64,000 bases of DNA from Caulobacteraceae bacterium. GTDB taxonomy: Bacteria; Pseudomonadota; Alphaproteobacteria; Caulobacterales; Caulobacteraceae. The stretch lies in assembly GCA_947475735.1 (NCBI GenBank), contig CANJLQ010000015.1, forward strand, positions 1-64,000. The letters run 5' to 3'. Position 1 is the first letter of the stretch; each line of letters opens with the position of its first letter. The translations under genes were made by a program, and so were the position numbers. Under the pieces are notes generated by a model. The model saw only the letters and a program-made list of their open reading frames with translations, did not search any database and was not told the origin of the DNA. Shown piece by piece: positions 26,599 to 33,664 of this stretch.

Positions 26599-26643
26599 TG
26601 TCAGGTTGACATTACATGAGGCGAATGTCAGGTAGGCATGACT
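26599..26643. promoter_or_regulatory. Candidate operator/promoter of the XRE unit (TGTCAGGT repeats)
   Basis: TGTCA-GGT-TGACA (26599-26611) is a palindrome that also contains a TTGACA -35-like box (26606-26611). A second TGTCAGGT (26626-26633) lies 27 bases on and is followed by TGAC. Both precede the ATG at 26661. The same words recur at 27252-27278 after the regulator gene, so they are likely its binding sites. This is inference from repetition. Confidence 0.55.
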
Positions 26644-26660
26644 TACACGGAGCCTGCCCC

Positions 26661-27062
26661 ATGTCCAGCGTCGCCTCCATCGATGGCGCGAACCGTCGCT
26701 ACATCGTGCGCACCATGGCGTTCATGAGCGGCTATGTCGCGATCAATGTGGCCGCCGTCTTCGGGGCCTTCGACCCGATCATCGGCACCCCCGCCGGAAT
26801 GGTTCTGGGCCTCGCGGTCGCCGCCCCGATCGCGGGCCAGATCTGGGCGACGCTGGCCCTGATGTCCGAGGCCGACGAGTTCGTGCGCACCCTCACGGCC
26901 AAGCGTTTCATCGTCGCGGCCGGCCTCGCCTTCGCCCTGTTCTCGGGCTGGGGCTTCATGGAAAGCTATGGCGACGCGCCCCATGCGCCCGGCTGGATGG
27001 TCTATGCCCTGTTCTGGGGCCTGTACGGCCTCGTCAGTCCCTTCATCCGGACCAGCCGATGA
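26661..27062 (+). CDS. Four-helix membrane protein paired with an XRE regulator
   Basis: A 133-aa protein with four hydrophobic segments (around residues 20-36, 43-62, 82-98, 108-126), no signal peptide and a stop that overlaps the next ATG (ATGA). Small integral membrane proteins translated just before a short XRE-type repressor are a recurring pair in bacteria; the membrane partner may sense or report membrane state. No enzymatic motif is visible. ATG 26661 follows AGCCTGCCCC with only a weak ribosome site. Confidence 0.8.
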   Translation: MSSVASIDGANRRYIVRTMAFMSGYVAINVAAVFGAFDPIIGTPAGMVLGLAVAAPIAGQIWATLALMSEADEFVRTLTAKRFIVAAGLAFALFSGWGFMESYGDAPHAPGWMVYALFWGLYGLVSPFIRTSR

Positions 27063-27256
27063 AGAACAGGATGCGTGAGTTGCGCGCCGAAAGGGGCTGG
27101 ACGCAGGAGGACCTGGGCCGCGCCATCGGCGTCTCGCGCCAGGCCGTCAACGCCCTGGAGACCGAGAAGCACGACCCGTCCCTGGACCTCGCCTACCGGC
27201 TGTCGACCGTTTTCGACCTGCCGGTCGAGCAGATCTTCACCAACCCCCACGCCTGA
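27059..27256 (+). CDS. Short XRE-family transcriptional regulator
   Basis: A 65-aa protein made of one helix-turn-helix domain: MRELRAERGWTQEDLGRAIGVSRQAVNALETEKHDPSLDLAYRLSTVF, the compact XRE type of about 65-70 aa that often represses its own operon. Its ATG overlaps the membrane protein stop. Its TGA lies inside a palindrome CCTGACA-GTT-TGTCAGG that matches the sites before the operon, supporting autoregulation and control of the next gene. Confidence 0.92.
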   Translation: MKNRMRELRAERGWTQEDLGRAIGVSRQAVNALETEKHDPSLDLAYRLSTVFDLPVEQIFTNPHA

Positions 27257-27278
27257 CAGTTTGTCAGGATAACCTGAC
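27252..27278. promoter_or_regulatory. Candidate XRE operator before the alpha/beta hydrolase gene
   Basis: CCTGACA-GTT-TGTCAGG (27252-27268) is a perfect 7-bp inverted repeat, and the right half pairs again with ACCTGAC (27272-27278) as GTCAGG-ATAA-CCTGAC. It shares TGTCA-N3-TGACA type symmetry with the sites at 26599. It overlaps the XRE stop codon and ends 20 bases before the hydrolase start, a position fit for repression. Confidence 0.55.
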
Positions 27279-27297
27279 CCTAACTCCGGAGCTGATG

Positions 27298-28224
27298 ATG
27301 TCGAACCCCGCCCCCAGAGGGCGCGCGATCCTGTGCGCCCTGATGCTGTCCACCGCCGTCATGGCGACCGCTCTGTCGGGCGCCGCAGCGACCCCGGAAC
27401 CGGCCGTCCAGACCCGCGCGGCCTTCGCCTCCGACCGGCTGTCTGTCGAGGTCGTCGGCTCCGGCCCCGACATCATCCTGATTCCCGGCCTGGCCTCGTC
27501 GCGCGAGGTCTGGCGACCGCTGGCGAACCGGCTGTCGGCGACGCACCGGGTGCATCTGGTCCAGCTGGCGGGCTTCGCGGGAGAGCCCTGGGTCCACGGC
27601 GACGGCCCCTTCGTTCAGCCCGAGGTGGAGGAGCTGGCCCGCTACACCGCCGAGGCCGGGCTGGAGCGGCCTGCGATCATCGGCCATTCGATGGGCGGGC
27701 TGTCGGGCCTGCTGCTGGCCCAGCAGCGGCCGGAGCGGGTCGGGCGGCTGATGATCGTCGATGCCCTGCCCTTCTATTCCGCCCTGTTCGGCCCGACCGT
27801 GACCGTCGAGACCGCGCGACCCGTCGCGGCCCAGATGGCCGCCGCCATGATTGCGGCCGACGCGGCGACCTACCGGACCCAGCAGACTCAGGCGGCGCAG
27901 GGTCTGGCCCGCGATCCGGCGATCCGGGAGGCTATGGTGGCCTGGTCGCTGGCCAGCGACCGCCGGGCCGTGGCCGCGGCCTTCTCCGACGTGGTGACGA
28001 CCGACGCGCGGCCCGGTCTGGCGGCCATGACCACGCCGGTCACGGCGCTGTACGCCACCGACGCCGACGGCGGCCCACCCCCGGCCTTGGCGCAGGCGCT
28101 GTGGACGCAAGAGTACGCCACCCTGCCCCGCGTGCGGCTGGTCCGCATCGACGGCGCGCGCCACTTCATCATGGCCGACCAGCCCGCGCTTTTCGACGCG
28201 GCGGTGGACGAGTTTCTGAGGTGA
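27298..28224 (+). CDS. Exported alpha/beta hydrolase
   Basis: A roughly 308-aa protein with a signal peptide (ILCALMLSTAVMATALSGAAA), the oxyanion region IIGHSMGG with nucleophile Ser in GHSMG, and the late catalytic His in DGARHFIMADQP. The acid is probably the Asp in LYATDADGG. ATG 27298 is preferred over ATG 27295 because GGAG (27288-27291) is then 6 bases away. It follows the XRE gene by 41 bases and its promoter region carries the putative XRE operator. Substrate unknown. Confidence 0.88.
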   Translation: MSNPAPRGRAILCALMLSTAVMATALSGAAATPEPAVQTRAAFASDRLSVEVVGSGPDIILIPGLASSREVWRPLANRLSATHRVHLVQLAGFAGEPWVHGDGPFVQPEVEELARYTAEAGLERPAIIGHSMGGLSGLLLAQQRPERVGRLMIVDALPFYSALFGPTVTVETARPVAAQMAAAMIAADAATYRTQQTQAAQGLARDPAIREAMVAWSLASDRRAVAAAFSDVVTTDARPGLAAMTTPVTALYATDADGGPPPALAQALWTQEYATLPRVRLVRIDGARHFIMADQPALFDAAVDEFLR

Positions 28225-28261
28225 GGCGGACGCGGAAACCCATCAGCGTTGACGCCTGAAT

Positions 28262-28463
28262 TTGTCATCCCGGCCGAAGCGGAGCGAAGAGCCGGGACGC
28301 TGGACGGCACCGACGGTCGCTGCCGGAAATCGCGCCAGCGATTGTCCGGGAGACACCTGGACCGCGCTCAGCTTTCTCCCGGATATCCGTTTCGCGTCTT
28401 CCGGGAGGTCTATGCAAAGACACCGTCGTCCCGGCTCTCCGCTCCGCTTCGGCCGGGATGACA
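28262..28463. repeat. Inverted-repeat element type E
   Basis: Left arm TTGTCATCCCGGCCGAAGCG and onward (28262-28299), right arm its near-perfect complement ending CGGCCGGGATGACAA (about 28427-28463), with one mismatch over roughly 37 bases. The centre is about 125 bases and contains smaller complementary stretches (TCCGGGAG / CTCCCGGA). It lies between convergent genes. Confidence 0.85.
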
Positions 28464-28489
28464 AGCCACGATGTCGACAATGTCCCGTC

Positions 28490-28511
28490 CCTCCCCATGA
28501 AGGGGAGGGAG
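28490..28511. repeat. Solo hairpin of repeat type C
   Basis: CCTCCCC-ATGA-GGGGAGG within TCCCTCCCCATGAAGGGGAGGGAG, identical to the right arm of the type C element at 16099-16122. It stands 9 bases beyond the stop of the DUF3298 lipoprotein gene and may act as its terminator stem. Confidence 0.7.
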
Positions 28512-28519
28512 AGAGCGCG

Positions 28520-29338
28520 TCAGACCTTCAACGTCCCGCCGAACTCGCCCGCATAGGCCGGGGCGACGAGGGCGCGGAACGCCGAAAAGGGCACGCTGAC
28601 TTCGTAGGACCCGTCCGAATAGGGCCCCACGACATAGGGGCCGACCAGGAAGGTCAGGCCGCCGGCCTTGCCCGGCTCGGTGCCGGTCGCGAGGACGAAG
28701 GGCGTTTCGGCCGCGCGGGGGCATTTCCAGTCGCCGGAGCCGGTCAGGCTGACGGTCTGAGCCGCCGGGTCGCGGCGGCGCTTTTCGGCATTAATGGCGG
28801 CGCACAGGGCCTGGTCCAGGGCCGTCATGTCGGCCGGCTTGGTGAACAGATCGGCGGCGGAGATCTCGCGCTTCAGGGCCTTGTCCCACAGCACGGCGCT
28901 GAACACAGCATTGGGGTGAGCGCCGCCGGTGAACTCCGACGCCGTCCGCATCAGGCTGAACAGCTTGGCCGTCTCGGCGCCGGGGGTGATCTCGATGGTC
29001 TTGTCGTAGGGGGGCAGGCCCTCATCGCCGCCGGCCTCGGTGCGGTCCGCCTGGGCTCCCTCGGCGAAGGCGCGCAGGTCGCGGACGCTGGCGGCGTACA
29101 GGCGGGCGTGCAGATCCGGCTGGCTGCGAAGGGCGACCGGCAGGGTCAGGCGGACTTCGGCGTAGGGGGACTTGGACTCGAACGCCATCGGCGCGGCGGC
29201 CTCGGCCGGGGTCACCACGGCGGTCGCGCCGGGGGCGGGCGCGGCCGGGGCGGCCGGTTCGGCGCGGTCGCGGTTGCAGGCGGACAGGGCCGTCAGGGTT
29301 AGCAGGGAGAAGGCGATCAGGGGGCGGCGCACGATCAT
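28520..29338 (-). CDS. DUF4163/DUF3298 (RsiV-like) lipoprotein
   Basis: A 272-aa protein with a lipoprotein signal ending LTALSAC (Cys near residue 21), an Ala/Pro-rich linker, then a DUF4163-like part (YAEVRLTLPVALRSQPDLHARLY, GGAHPNAVFSAVLWDKALKREISAADLF) and a DUF3298 end (LTFLVGPYVVGPYSDGSYEVSVPFSAFRALV). The same pair of domains forms the extracellular part of the anti-sigma factor RsiV; no sigma factor is near, so it is a stand-alone envelope lipoprotein. It follows ubiA by 16 bases. Confidence 0.85.
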   Translation of the reverse strand: MIVRRPLIAFSLLTLTALSACNRDRAEPAAPAAPAPGATAVVTPAEAAAPMAFESKSPYAEVRLTLPVALRSQPDLHARLYAASVRDLRAFAEGAQADRTEAGGDEGLPPYDKTIEITPGAETAKLFSLMRTASEFTGGAHPNAVFSAVLWDKALKREISAADLFTKPADMTALDQALCAAINAEKRRRDPAAQTVSLTGSGDWKCPRAAETPFVLATGTEPGKAGGLTFLVGPYVVGPYSDGSYEVSVPFSAFRALVAPAYAGEFGGTLKV

Positions 29339-29354
29339 GGTCGAAAGTCTCCGG

Positions 29355-30284
29355 TCAGGCCCCGAGAGTTAGCGCACCCAGGGCGATGGCCGCCAGCAGG
29401 ATCAGTCCGGCGTCCCGGTTCGACTTGAACAGCCGCAGGGCCAAGGCCCCGTCGTCGGGCCGCAGCCGCCAGACCTGCCAGGCCAGGTGCAGGGCGTAGG
29501 CGCCGAGGCCGAGGAAGAAAAGCGGCCACAGCCCCGCCGCCACGCCCGCGAGCCCGGCGCACAGAACCGCGCCGACGTAGAAGACGCCGACGCCCGCCCG
29601 GACGCCCGAGCCGAGCCGGCGCGCCGTGGACTTCACGCCGACCATGGCGTCGTCCTCAATGTCCTGCAGGGCGTAGATGGTGTCGTAGCCGAGGGTCCAG
29701 AACACGCCGCCGACCCAGAGCAGCACGGCGACCACGGTCACCTCGTCCGTCACCGCCCCATAACCCATCAGCGCGCCCCAGTTGAAGGTGATGCCCAACC
29801 ACGCCTGCGGCCACCAGGTGATCCGCTTCATGAAGGGGTAGGCGGCGACCAGGGCGAGCGAGCCGAAGCCCAGCAGGATGGCGGTTCCGCCGAGCGTCAA
29901 CAGGATCAGGAAGGCGACGAGGCTGCATCCGATCACGAAGGCCCAGGCCTGTTTGACGCTGATCACGCCGGACGCCACCGGCCGCGCGGCGGTGCGGGCC
30001 ACCTGCCGGTCGATGTCGCGATCGACGATGTCGTTGAAGGCGCAGCCCGCCGCGCGCATCAGGCAGGCCCCGATGAAGAATCCCAGGAACAGCCAGGCGT
30101 CGTAGAGATCGGGCGTCTTGCGGTTCTGGGCCAGGGCCAGGGCGATCCCCTGCCAGCCGGGCAGCAGCAGCAGCCAGATCCCCACGGGCCGGTCGAAGCG
30201 CCCGAGCTTCAGCCACGGCTTCAGCGCCTCGGGGGCGCGCAGGTCGACCCAGTTACGGCCGGCATCAGGAAGCGGGGCTGACAT
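29355..30284 (-). CDS. ubiA: 4-hydroxybenzoate octaprenyltransferase
   Basis: A 309-aa integral membrane enzyme attaching the polyprenyl tail to 4-hydroxybenzoate in ubiquinone synthesis. It has the first Asp-rich motif NDIVDRDID (about residues 83-91, within AGCAFNDIVDRDIDRQVARTA), the second YALQDIEDDAMVGVKSTA region, and around eight membrane helices. It starts LDRFDRPVG-like (LKLGRFDRPVGIWLLLLP), typical of UbiA. A type D repeat lies upstream. Confidence 0.95.
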   Translation of the reverse strand: MSAPLPDAGRNWVDLRAPEALKPWLKLGRFDRPVGIWLLLLPGWQGIALALAQNRKTPDLYDAWLFLGFFIGACLMRAAGCAFNDIVDRDIDRQVARTAARPVASGVISVKQAWAFVIGCSLVAFLILLTLGGTAILLGFGSLALVAAYPFMKRITWWPQAWLGITFNWGALMGYGAVTDEVTVVAVLLWVGGVFWTLGYDTIYALQDIEDDAMVGVKSTARRLGSGVRAGVGVFYVGAVLCAGLAGVAAGLWPLFFLGLGAYALHLAWQVWRLRPDDGALALRLFKSNRDAGLILLAAIALGALTLGA

Positions 30285-30324
30285 GACGGAGGGATAGCAC
30301 CGCCACCCCTCGCCCCACCACCAC

Positions 30325-30456
30325 CGTCATCCTCGGACTTGATCCGAGGATCGGAGGCTCAGCGGCTCCGTGCGCGGGCGTGAGGCGAGATCGCGCGAGG
30401 CGGCCAGCATGCCCGGCGCGGACCGTCCGGCCCTCGGATCAAGTCCGAGGGTGACG
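30325..30456. repeat. Inverted-repeat element type D, copy 2
   Basis: The left arm (30325-30355) is identical to that of copy 1; the right arm (30426-30456) is decayed, with GGCCCTCGG and GAGGGTGACG in place of GATCCTCGG and GAGGATGACG. It lies between the DUF417 gene and ubiA, both on the minus strand. Confidence 0.9.
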
Positions 30457-30469
30457 GCGTGGGCGGTCG

Positions 30470-30937
30470 CTAGAGTTCCAGCCGGTTCTGGGAGTCGAAC
30501 AGCAGGTACAGGCAGATGGCCAGAAGCCCGATGTCCTTGGCCAGGAACTGCCCGGTGCCGCCCAGGGCGGGGAAGGCATAGCCGTCCGCCACGATGCCCG
30601 GCGCGGTGAAGAAGAAGCTGAGCGTCACCAGGAAGGTGGCGACGCCCATCAGGGCCCCGACCAGGCCGGCGAACGGGAACCGGCCGCCCAGGGCGATCAG
30701 CAGGCCGGCGGTGATCTCCAGCACGCCGATGACGATCGAGGCTCCCTGGACCCCGATCAGCGGATACATCCAGCCGAACAGCCAGTAGGTCTCGGCGATG
30801 CCCTTCACCCCTTCGGCCTCGTAGGGCAGGAACTTCATATAGCCGAACCACAGGAGGATCAGCACGATGCCGCCCCGCAGGAAGGCGCGGGCGTCGAGGC
30901 GAGTGGCGGGCGGCACGGGATCGGTGGCGAAGGTCAT
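30470..30937 (-). CDS. DUF417 (YkgB/RclC-like) membrane protein
   Basis: A 155-aa protein with four hydrophobic helices: WFGYMKFLPYEAEGVKGIAE after helix 1, IVIGVLEITAGLLIALGG, FLVTLSFFFTAPG and FLAKDIGLLAICLYLLF. This matches DUF417; the E. coli member RclC belongs to a reactive-chlorine response operon. No RclR-type regulator is next to it here. It lies 66 bases downstream of the DMT transporter gene on the same strand. Confidence 0.88.
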   Translation of the reverse strand: MTFATDPVPPATRLDARAFLRGGIVLILLWFGYMKFLPYEAEGVKGIAETYWLFGWMYPLIGVQGASIVIGVLEITAGLLIALGGRFPFAGLVGALMGVATFLVTLSFFFTAPGIVADGYAFPALGGTGQFLAKDIGLLAICLYLLFDSQNRLEL

Positions 30938-31003
30938 GGTAGGCGCTCGGCGTTGGGGTTTCCCCCAGTTCGCTTGAGGTCGCCCCGAGGTTACGGCCGC
31001 GCT

Positions 31004-31453
31004 TCAGCCGCGCCGGACCAGCACCACGCCGCCAATCACCAGGGCGACGCCCGCCAGCCGCGTCAGGCTGATCGGGGCACGCGGCACGCCGAGCGCGCCG
31101 AAATGATCCAGCACCAGGCTGATCAGCAGCTGGCCCGCGACCATCAGGGTGATGGTCGTCGCCACGCCCAGTCTCGGCACCGCCCAGGCCGCCGCCACGA
31201 CGAAGACCGCGCCGTACAGTCCACCGATCCAGGCATAGGGCGGCAACCCCTTGACTGCGACCATGTCGGGACGGGCGTGGAGCACCGCCGCCAGGATCCC
31301 CAACGCCGCCGTGCCCACGGCGAACGACACGAAGGCCGCATTGACCGGCCCCGAGACGGCGGCGGCGAGTTTCGCGTTCGTCGGGGCCTGAAGCGCGGTC
31401 GCCCCTCCGGCCAGGACGACGGCGAACATGGCGATCCAGGGTCCGAGATTCAT
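31004..31453 (-). CDS. DMT-family (DUF606/YdcZ) membrane transporter
   Basis: A 149-aa protein with five membrane helices: WIAMFAVVLAGGATALQAPTNAKLA opening, GLYGAVFVVAAAWAVPRLGVA in the middle and LAGVALVIGGVVLVRRG at the end. The size and LQAPTNAKL segment fit the half-size DUF606 proteins, which act as dimers and are related to EamA exporters. Substrate unknown. ATG 31453 starts the conserved helix; the gene follows the NUDIX gene by 10 bases. Confidence 0.88.
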   Translation of the reverse strand: MNLGPWIAMFAVVLAGGATALQAPTNAKLAAAVSGPVNAAFVSFAVGTAALGILAAVLHARPDMVAVKGLPPYAWIGGLYGAVFVVAAAWAVPRLGVATTITLMVAGQLLISLVLDHFGALGVPRAPISLTRLAGVALVIGGVVLVRRG

Positions 31454-31463
31454 GGCGCTGTCT

Positions 31464-31934
31464 CTACCAGAGCGGATCGACGGGCGCGCCACCGAAGATT
31501 TCACCCAAACGCGCGCGGGTGGAGCGGTGGGCGTCGGCGGGCAGGGCATGGGGGTCGAACCAGCCGATCTCGGCGATCTCGCCCCGGTGGGTCAGCTCGC
31601 CGACCTCGAAGGCGTCGAAGCGGTAGACCAGCACATGGTCGCCGCGAAAGAACCGCTCGTTGGAGTGGACCGACAGCAGGCGGCCGGGCGCGGTGGCCTT
31701 CAACCCCGTCTCCTCGAACAGTTCGCGCGCCGCCGCGTCGCCGATGGCCTCGCCGCGATCCACCCCGCCGCCGGGCAACCACCAACCCTCGAGGTAGGTG
31801 TGCCGAACCAGCATGACGCGCCCCTCGGCGTCCACCGCCACGGACCGCACCCCCAGCGTCATGCCCCGGGTGGCGCGAGAGAAGGCGAAGAACAGGGGGC
31901 GGGTGAAGGGCTCGATTCGGACGCGCCAGGTCAT
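31464..31934 (-). CDS. NUDIX hydrolase
   Basis: A 156-aa protein with the full Nudix box: GGGVDRGEAIGDAAARELFEETGL (about residues 54-77; GX5EX7REUXEEXGU pattern). Such enzymes cleave nucleoside diphosphates linked to another group; substrate not predictable here. Its ATG overlaps the stop of a 58-aa membrane protein gene (ATGA). The first 45 codons are repeated almost exactly at 32167-32301, upstream in the same gene chain. Confidence 0.92.
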   Translation of the reverse strand: MTWRVRIEPFTRPLFFAFSRATRGMTLGVRSVAVDAEGRVMLVRHTYLEGWWLPGGGVDRGEAIGDAAARELFEETGLKATAPGRLLSVHSNERFFRGDHVLVYRFDAFEVGELTHRGEIAEIGWFDPHALPADAHRSTRARLGEIFGGAPVDPLW

Positions 31935-32107
31935 TCGTTGCCCTGCCGCTTTTTGATCTGCCAGCGCACCCAAAGCACGACCGGTACTGTCAAAACCAGG
32001 AAGGTGATGACGGCTGCACCTGCGCTTTGGGTGAAGCGCCACGAAATGAAGCCGCACCAAAGGAACCAGACCGGCCAGACAAGCCAAGGCGTGATCTTCG
32101 GATTCAT
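31931..32107 (-). CDS. Small membrane protein, 58 aa
   Basis: MNPKITPWLVWPVWFLWCGFISWRF... has two predicted membrane segments and a basic, charged C-terminus (RWQIKKRQGNE). Its start overlaps the end of the 65-aa partial NUDIX frame (ATGA at 32104-32107) and its stop overlaps the NUDIX start (ATGA at 31931-31934), so the three frames form a coupled chain. No family recognised. Confidence 0.75.
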   Translation of the reverse strand: MNPKITPWLVWPVWFLWCGFISWRFTQSAGAAVITFLVLTVPVVLWVRWQIKKRQGNE

Positions 32108-32301
32108 GCCGCCATCCCGACGGATCGGTGGCTGGCTGAAACACTCAAGCATCTTTGCAGATTTCTGTGCCGCACCAGCATGACGCGGCCCTCGCCGTCC
32201 ACCGCCACGGACCGCACACCCAGCGTCATGCCCCGGGTGGCGCGCGACACGGCAAAGAACAACGGCCGGGTGAAGGGCTCGATTCGGACGCGCCAGGTCA
32301 T
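32104..32301 (-). pseudogene. Truncated duplicate of the NUDIX gene N-terminus (65-codon frame)
   Basis: The first 45 codons match the NUDIX gene start (31800-31934) at 43 of 45 residues (changes F18V and A36G). After LVRH the sequence diverges into 20 unrelated residues (RNLQRCLSVSAS...) ending at a TGA that overlaps the ATG of the 58-aa gene. The Nudix box is missing, so no hydrolase activity is expected. It may be only a remnant, or it may now serve as a translated leader for the downstream genes. DNA similarity begins exactly at the start codon. Confidence 0.75.
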
Positions 32302-32344
32302 GGACGCACGCTGCCACACCCCACCCGGCCGGGCGAGAGCGGCG

Positions 32345-32752
32345 TCAGAGGCGGACGACCTCGCCGTCTTCCTTGGTGAAGCTGTCGGGCCGGACGTCCA
32401 GTACCTCGAACACCCGCTCCGACGGCCGGGCGAGCAGGACGCCCAGAGGCGTCTCGACGATGGGACGGTTCACCAGGATCGGGTGGGCGACCATGGCCGC
32501 GATCAGGGCCTCGTCCGAGACCTCGTCCGCGAGCAGGCCCAGCTCCACCGCCGGGGTTCCCTTGTCGCGCAGGACGGCGCGCGGCCCCTGCCCCATCCGC
32601 GCCAGAAGGTCGCGCAGGCGGGTCTCGGTCCAGCCGGTCTTCAGATACTCGACCACCGTCGGATCCCGCCCCGTCTGCCGGATGGCGGCCAGAACGTTGC
32701 GGGAGGTGCCGCAGGCGGGGTTGTGGAAGACGGTGACGGGGAAGTCGCTCAT
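32345..32752 (-). CDS. arsC: Arsenate reductase (glutaredoxin-type)
   Basis: A 135-aa ArsC-family protein with the N-terminal catalytic motif HNPACGTSRNVLA (Cys near residue 14), the substrate segment VEYLKTGW, and NRPIVETPLGVLLARPSE with the conserved Arg of the anion site. It reduces arsenate to arsenite with glutathione/glutaredoxin. No arsR or arsenite exporter is near, so it may be a housekeeping ArsC/YffB-like protein. It heads the minus-strand chain that continues with the partial NUDIX frame 43 bases on. Confidence 0.9.
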   Translation of the reverse strand: MSDFPVTVFHNPACGTSRNVLAAIRQTGRDPTVVEYLKTGWTETRLRDLLARMGQGPRAVLRDKGTPAVELGLLADEVSDEALIAAMVAHPILVNRPIVETPLGVLLARPSERVFEVLDVRPDSFTKEDGEVVRL

Positions 32753-32827
32753 GGATCGTCCGGGGCCGGTGCACGCTTGATGCGGAGGTCCGGTCATTCT
32801 ATGCCGTCCCGCGAACAGGAGCACCCC

Positions 32828-32908
32828 ATGCTGGCCCTCGGCATCATCATCGGTTTCGTCGTCGTTCTCGCTGCCATCAACGCGATCGAGTTCGGCCGGG
32901 TTGACTGA
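32828..32908 (+). CDS. Small single-pass membrane peptide, 26 aa
   Basis: ATG 32828 is preceded by AACAGGAGC, a good ribosome site. The peptide has one hydrophobic helix (LALGIIIGFVVVLAAINAIEF) and ends GRVD. Its TGA overlaps the TTG start of the SDR gene by 8 bases, so it may couple translation to it. Too short for a family call; the tidy ribosome site and helix favour a real product. Confidence 0.55.
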   Translation: MLALGIIIGFVVVLAAINAIEFGRVD

Positions 32909-33659
32909 CACCCCTCGCGGCGCGGCGCTCGTCACGGGCGGATCGCGCCGGATCGGACGCGCCATCGTCCTGGCCCTGGCCGGACGCGGCCATGACGTGG
33001 CCATCCACCATCGATCGTCCCCCGAGGACGCCGAGGCCGTCGCCGCCGAGGTGCGCGCGCTCGGCCGCCGCGCCGCCGTCGTGTCGGCCGACCTGACCGA
33101 CGAGGCGCAGGTCCGGACGCTGGTTCCGGCCGCGACCGAGGCGCTCGGCCCCCTCTCCGTACTGATCAACAACGCCTCGGTGTTCGAGGACGACCGCGTC
33201 GGCGCGCTGGGCCGCGACAGCTGGGACCGGCACATCGAGACCAACCTGCGTGCGCCCCTGGTGCTGATGGAGGCCTTCGCCGCCCAGGCACCCGAGGGCT
33301 CGGCCGTGGTCAATCTGCTGGACCAGCGGGTCCTGAAGCCCGACCCCCGCTTCGTCTCCTATGCGCTGTCGAGGAACGGCCTGTGGTGGGCGACGCGGAC
33401 GATGGCCCAGGCCTTGACCCCCCGTATCCGGGTCAATGGCGTAGGGCCGGGCCCGACGCTGAAGTCCATCCACCAGACCGATGCCGAATTCGCCGCCGAG
33501 GCCGCCGCCGTGCCGCTGGGCCACGGAGCCGCGCCCGAGGACATCGCCGCCGCGGTCCTGTATCTGATTGACGCCCGGTCGGTGACCGGACAGATGATCG
33601 CCGTCGATGGCGGTCAGCATCTGGCGTGGCAGACGCCCGACATCGCCTCGGAGTCCTGA
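32901..33659 (+). CDS. Short-chain dehydrogenase, pteridine-reductase-like (FolM/PTR1 group)
   Basis: A 252-aa SDR: cofactor loop TGGSRRIGRAI with HHRSS after it (the Arg-rich NADPH pattern of pteridine reductases), NNAS, then D141 and Y154 spaced exactly as the Asp-Tyr pair of PTR1 (13 residues). The catalytic Lys expected at Tyr+4 is Arg158 (YALSR). folB follows directly, supporting a pterin/folate role such as dihydromonapterin or dihydrofolate reduction. The start is TTG 32901, overlapping the small peptide gene. Function is inferred; activity with Arg in place of Lys is uncertain. Confidence 0.82.
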   Translation: MTDTPRGAALVTGGSRRIGRAIVLALAGRGHDVAIHHRSSPEDAEAVAAEVRALGRRAAVVSADLTDEAQVRTLVPAATEALGPLSVLINNASVFEDDRVGALGRDSWDRHIETNLRAPLVLMEAFAAQAPEGSAVVNLLDQRVLKPDPRFVSYALSRNGLWWATRTMAQALTPRIRVNGVGPGPTLKSIHQTDAEFAAEAAAVPLGHGAAPEDIAAAVLYLIDARSVTGQMIAVDGGQHLAWQTPDIASES

Positions 33660-33664
33660 GCCCA

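Noticed and set aside
32345..32752. Arsenic resistance operon
   Set aside because: Only arsC is present; no arsR, arsB/acr3 or arsH nearby, so no resistance operon is claimed.
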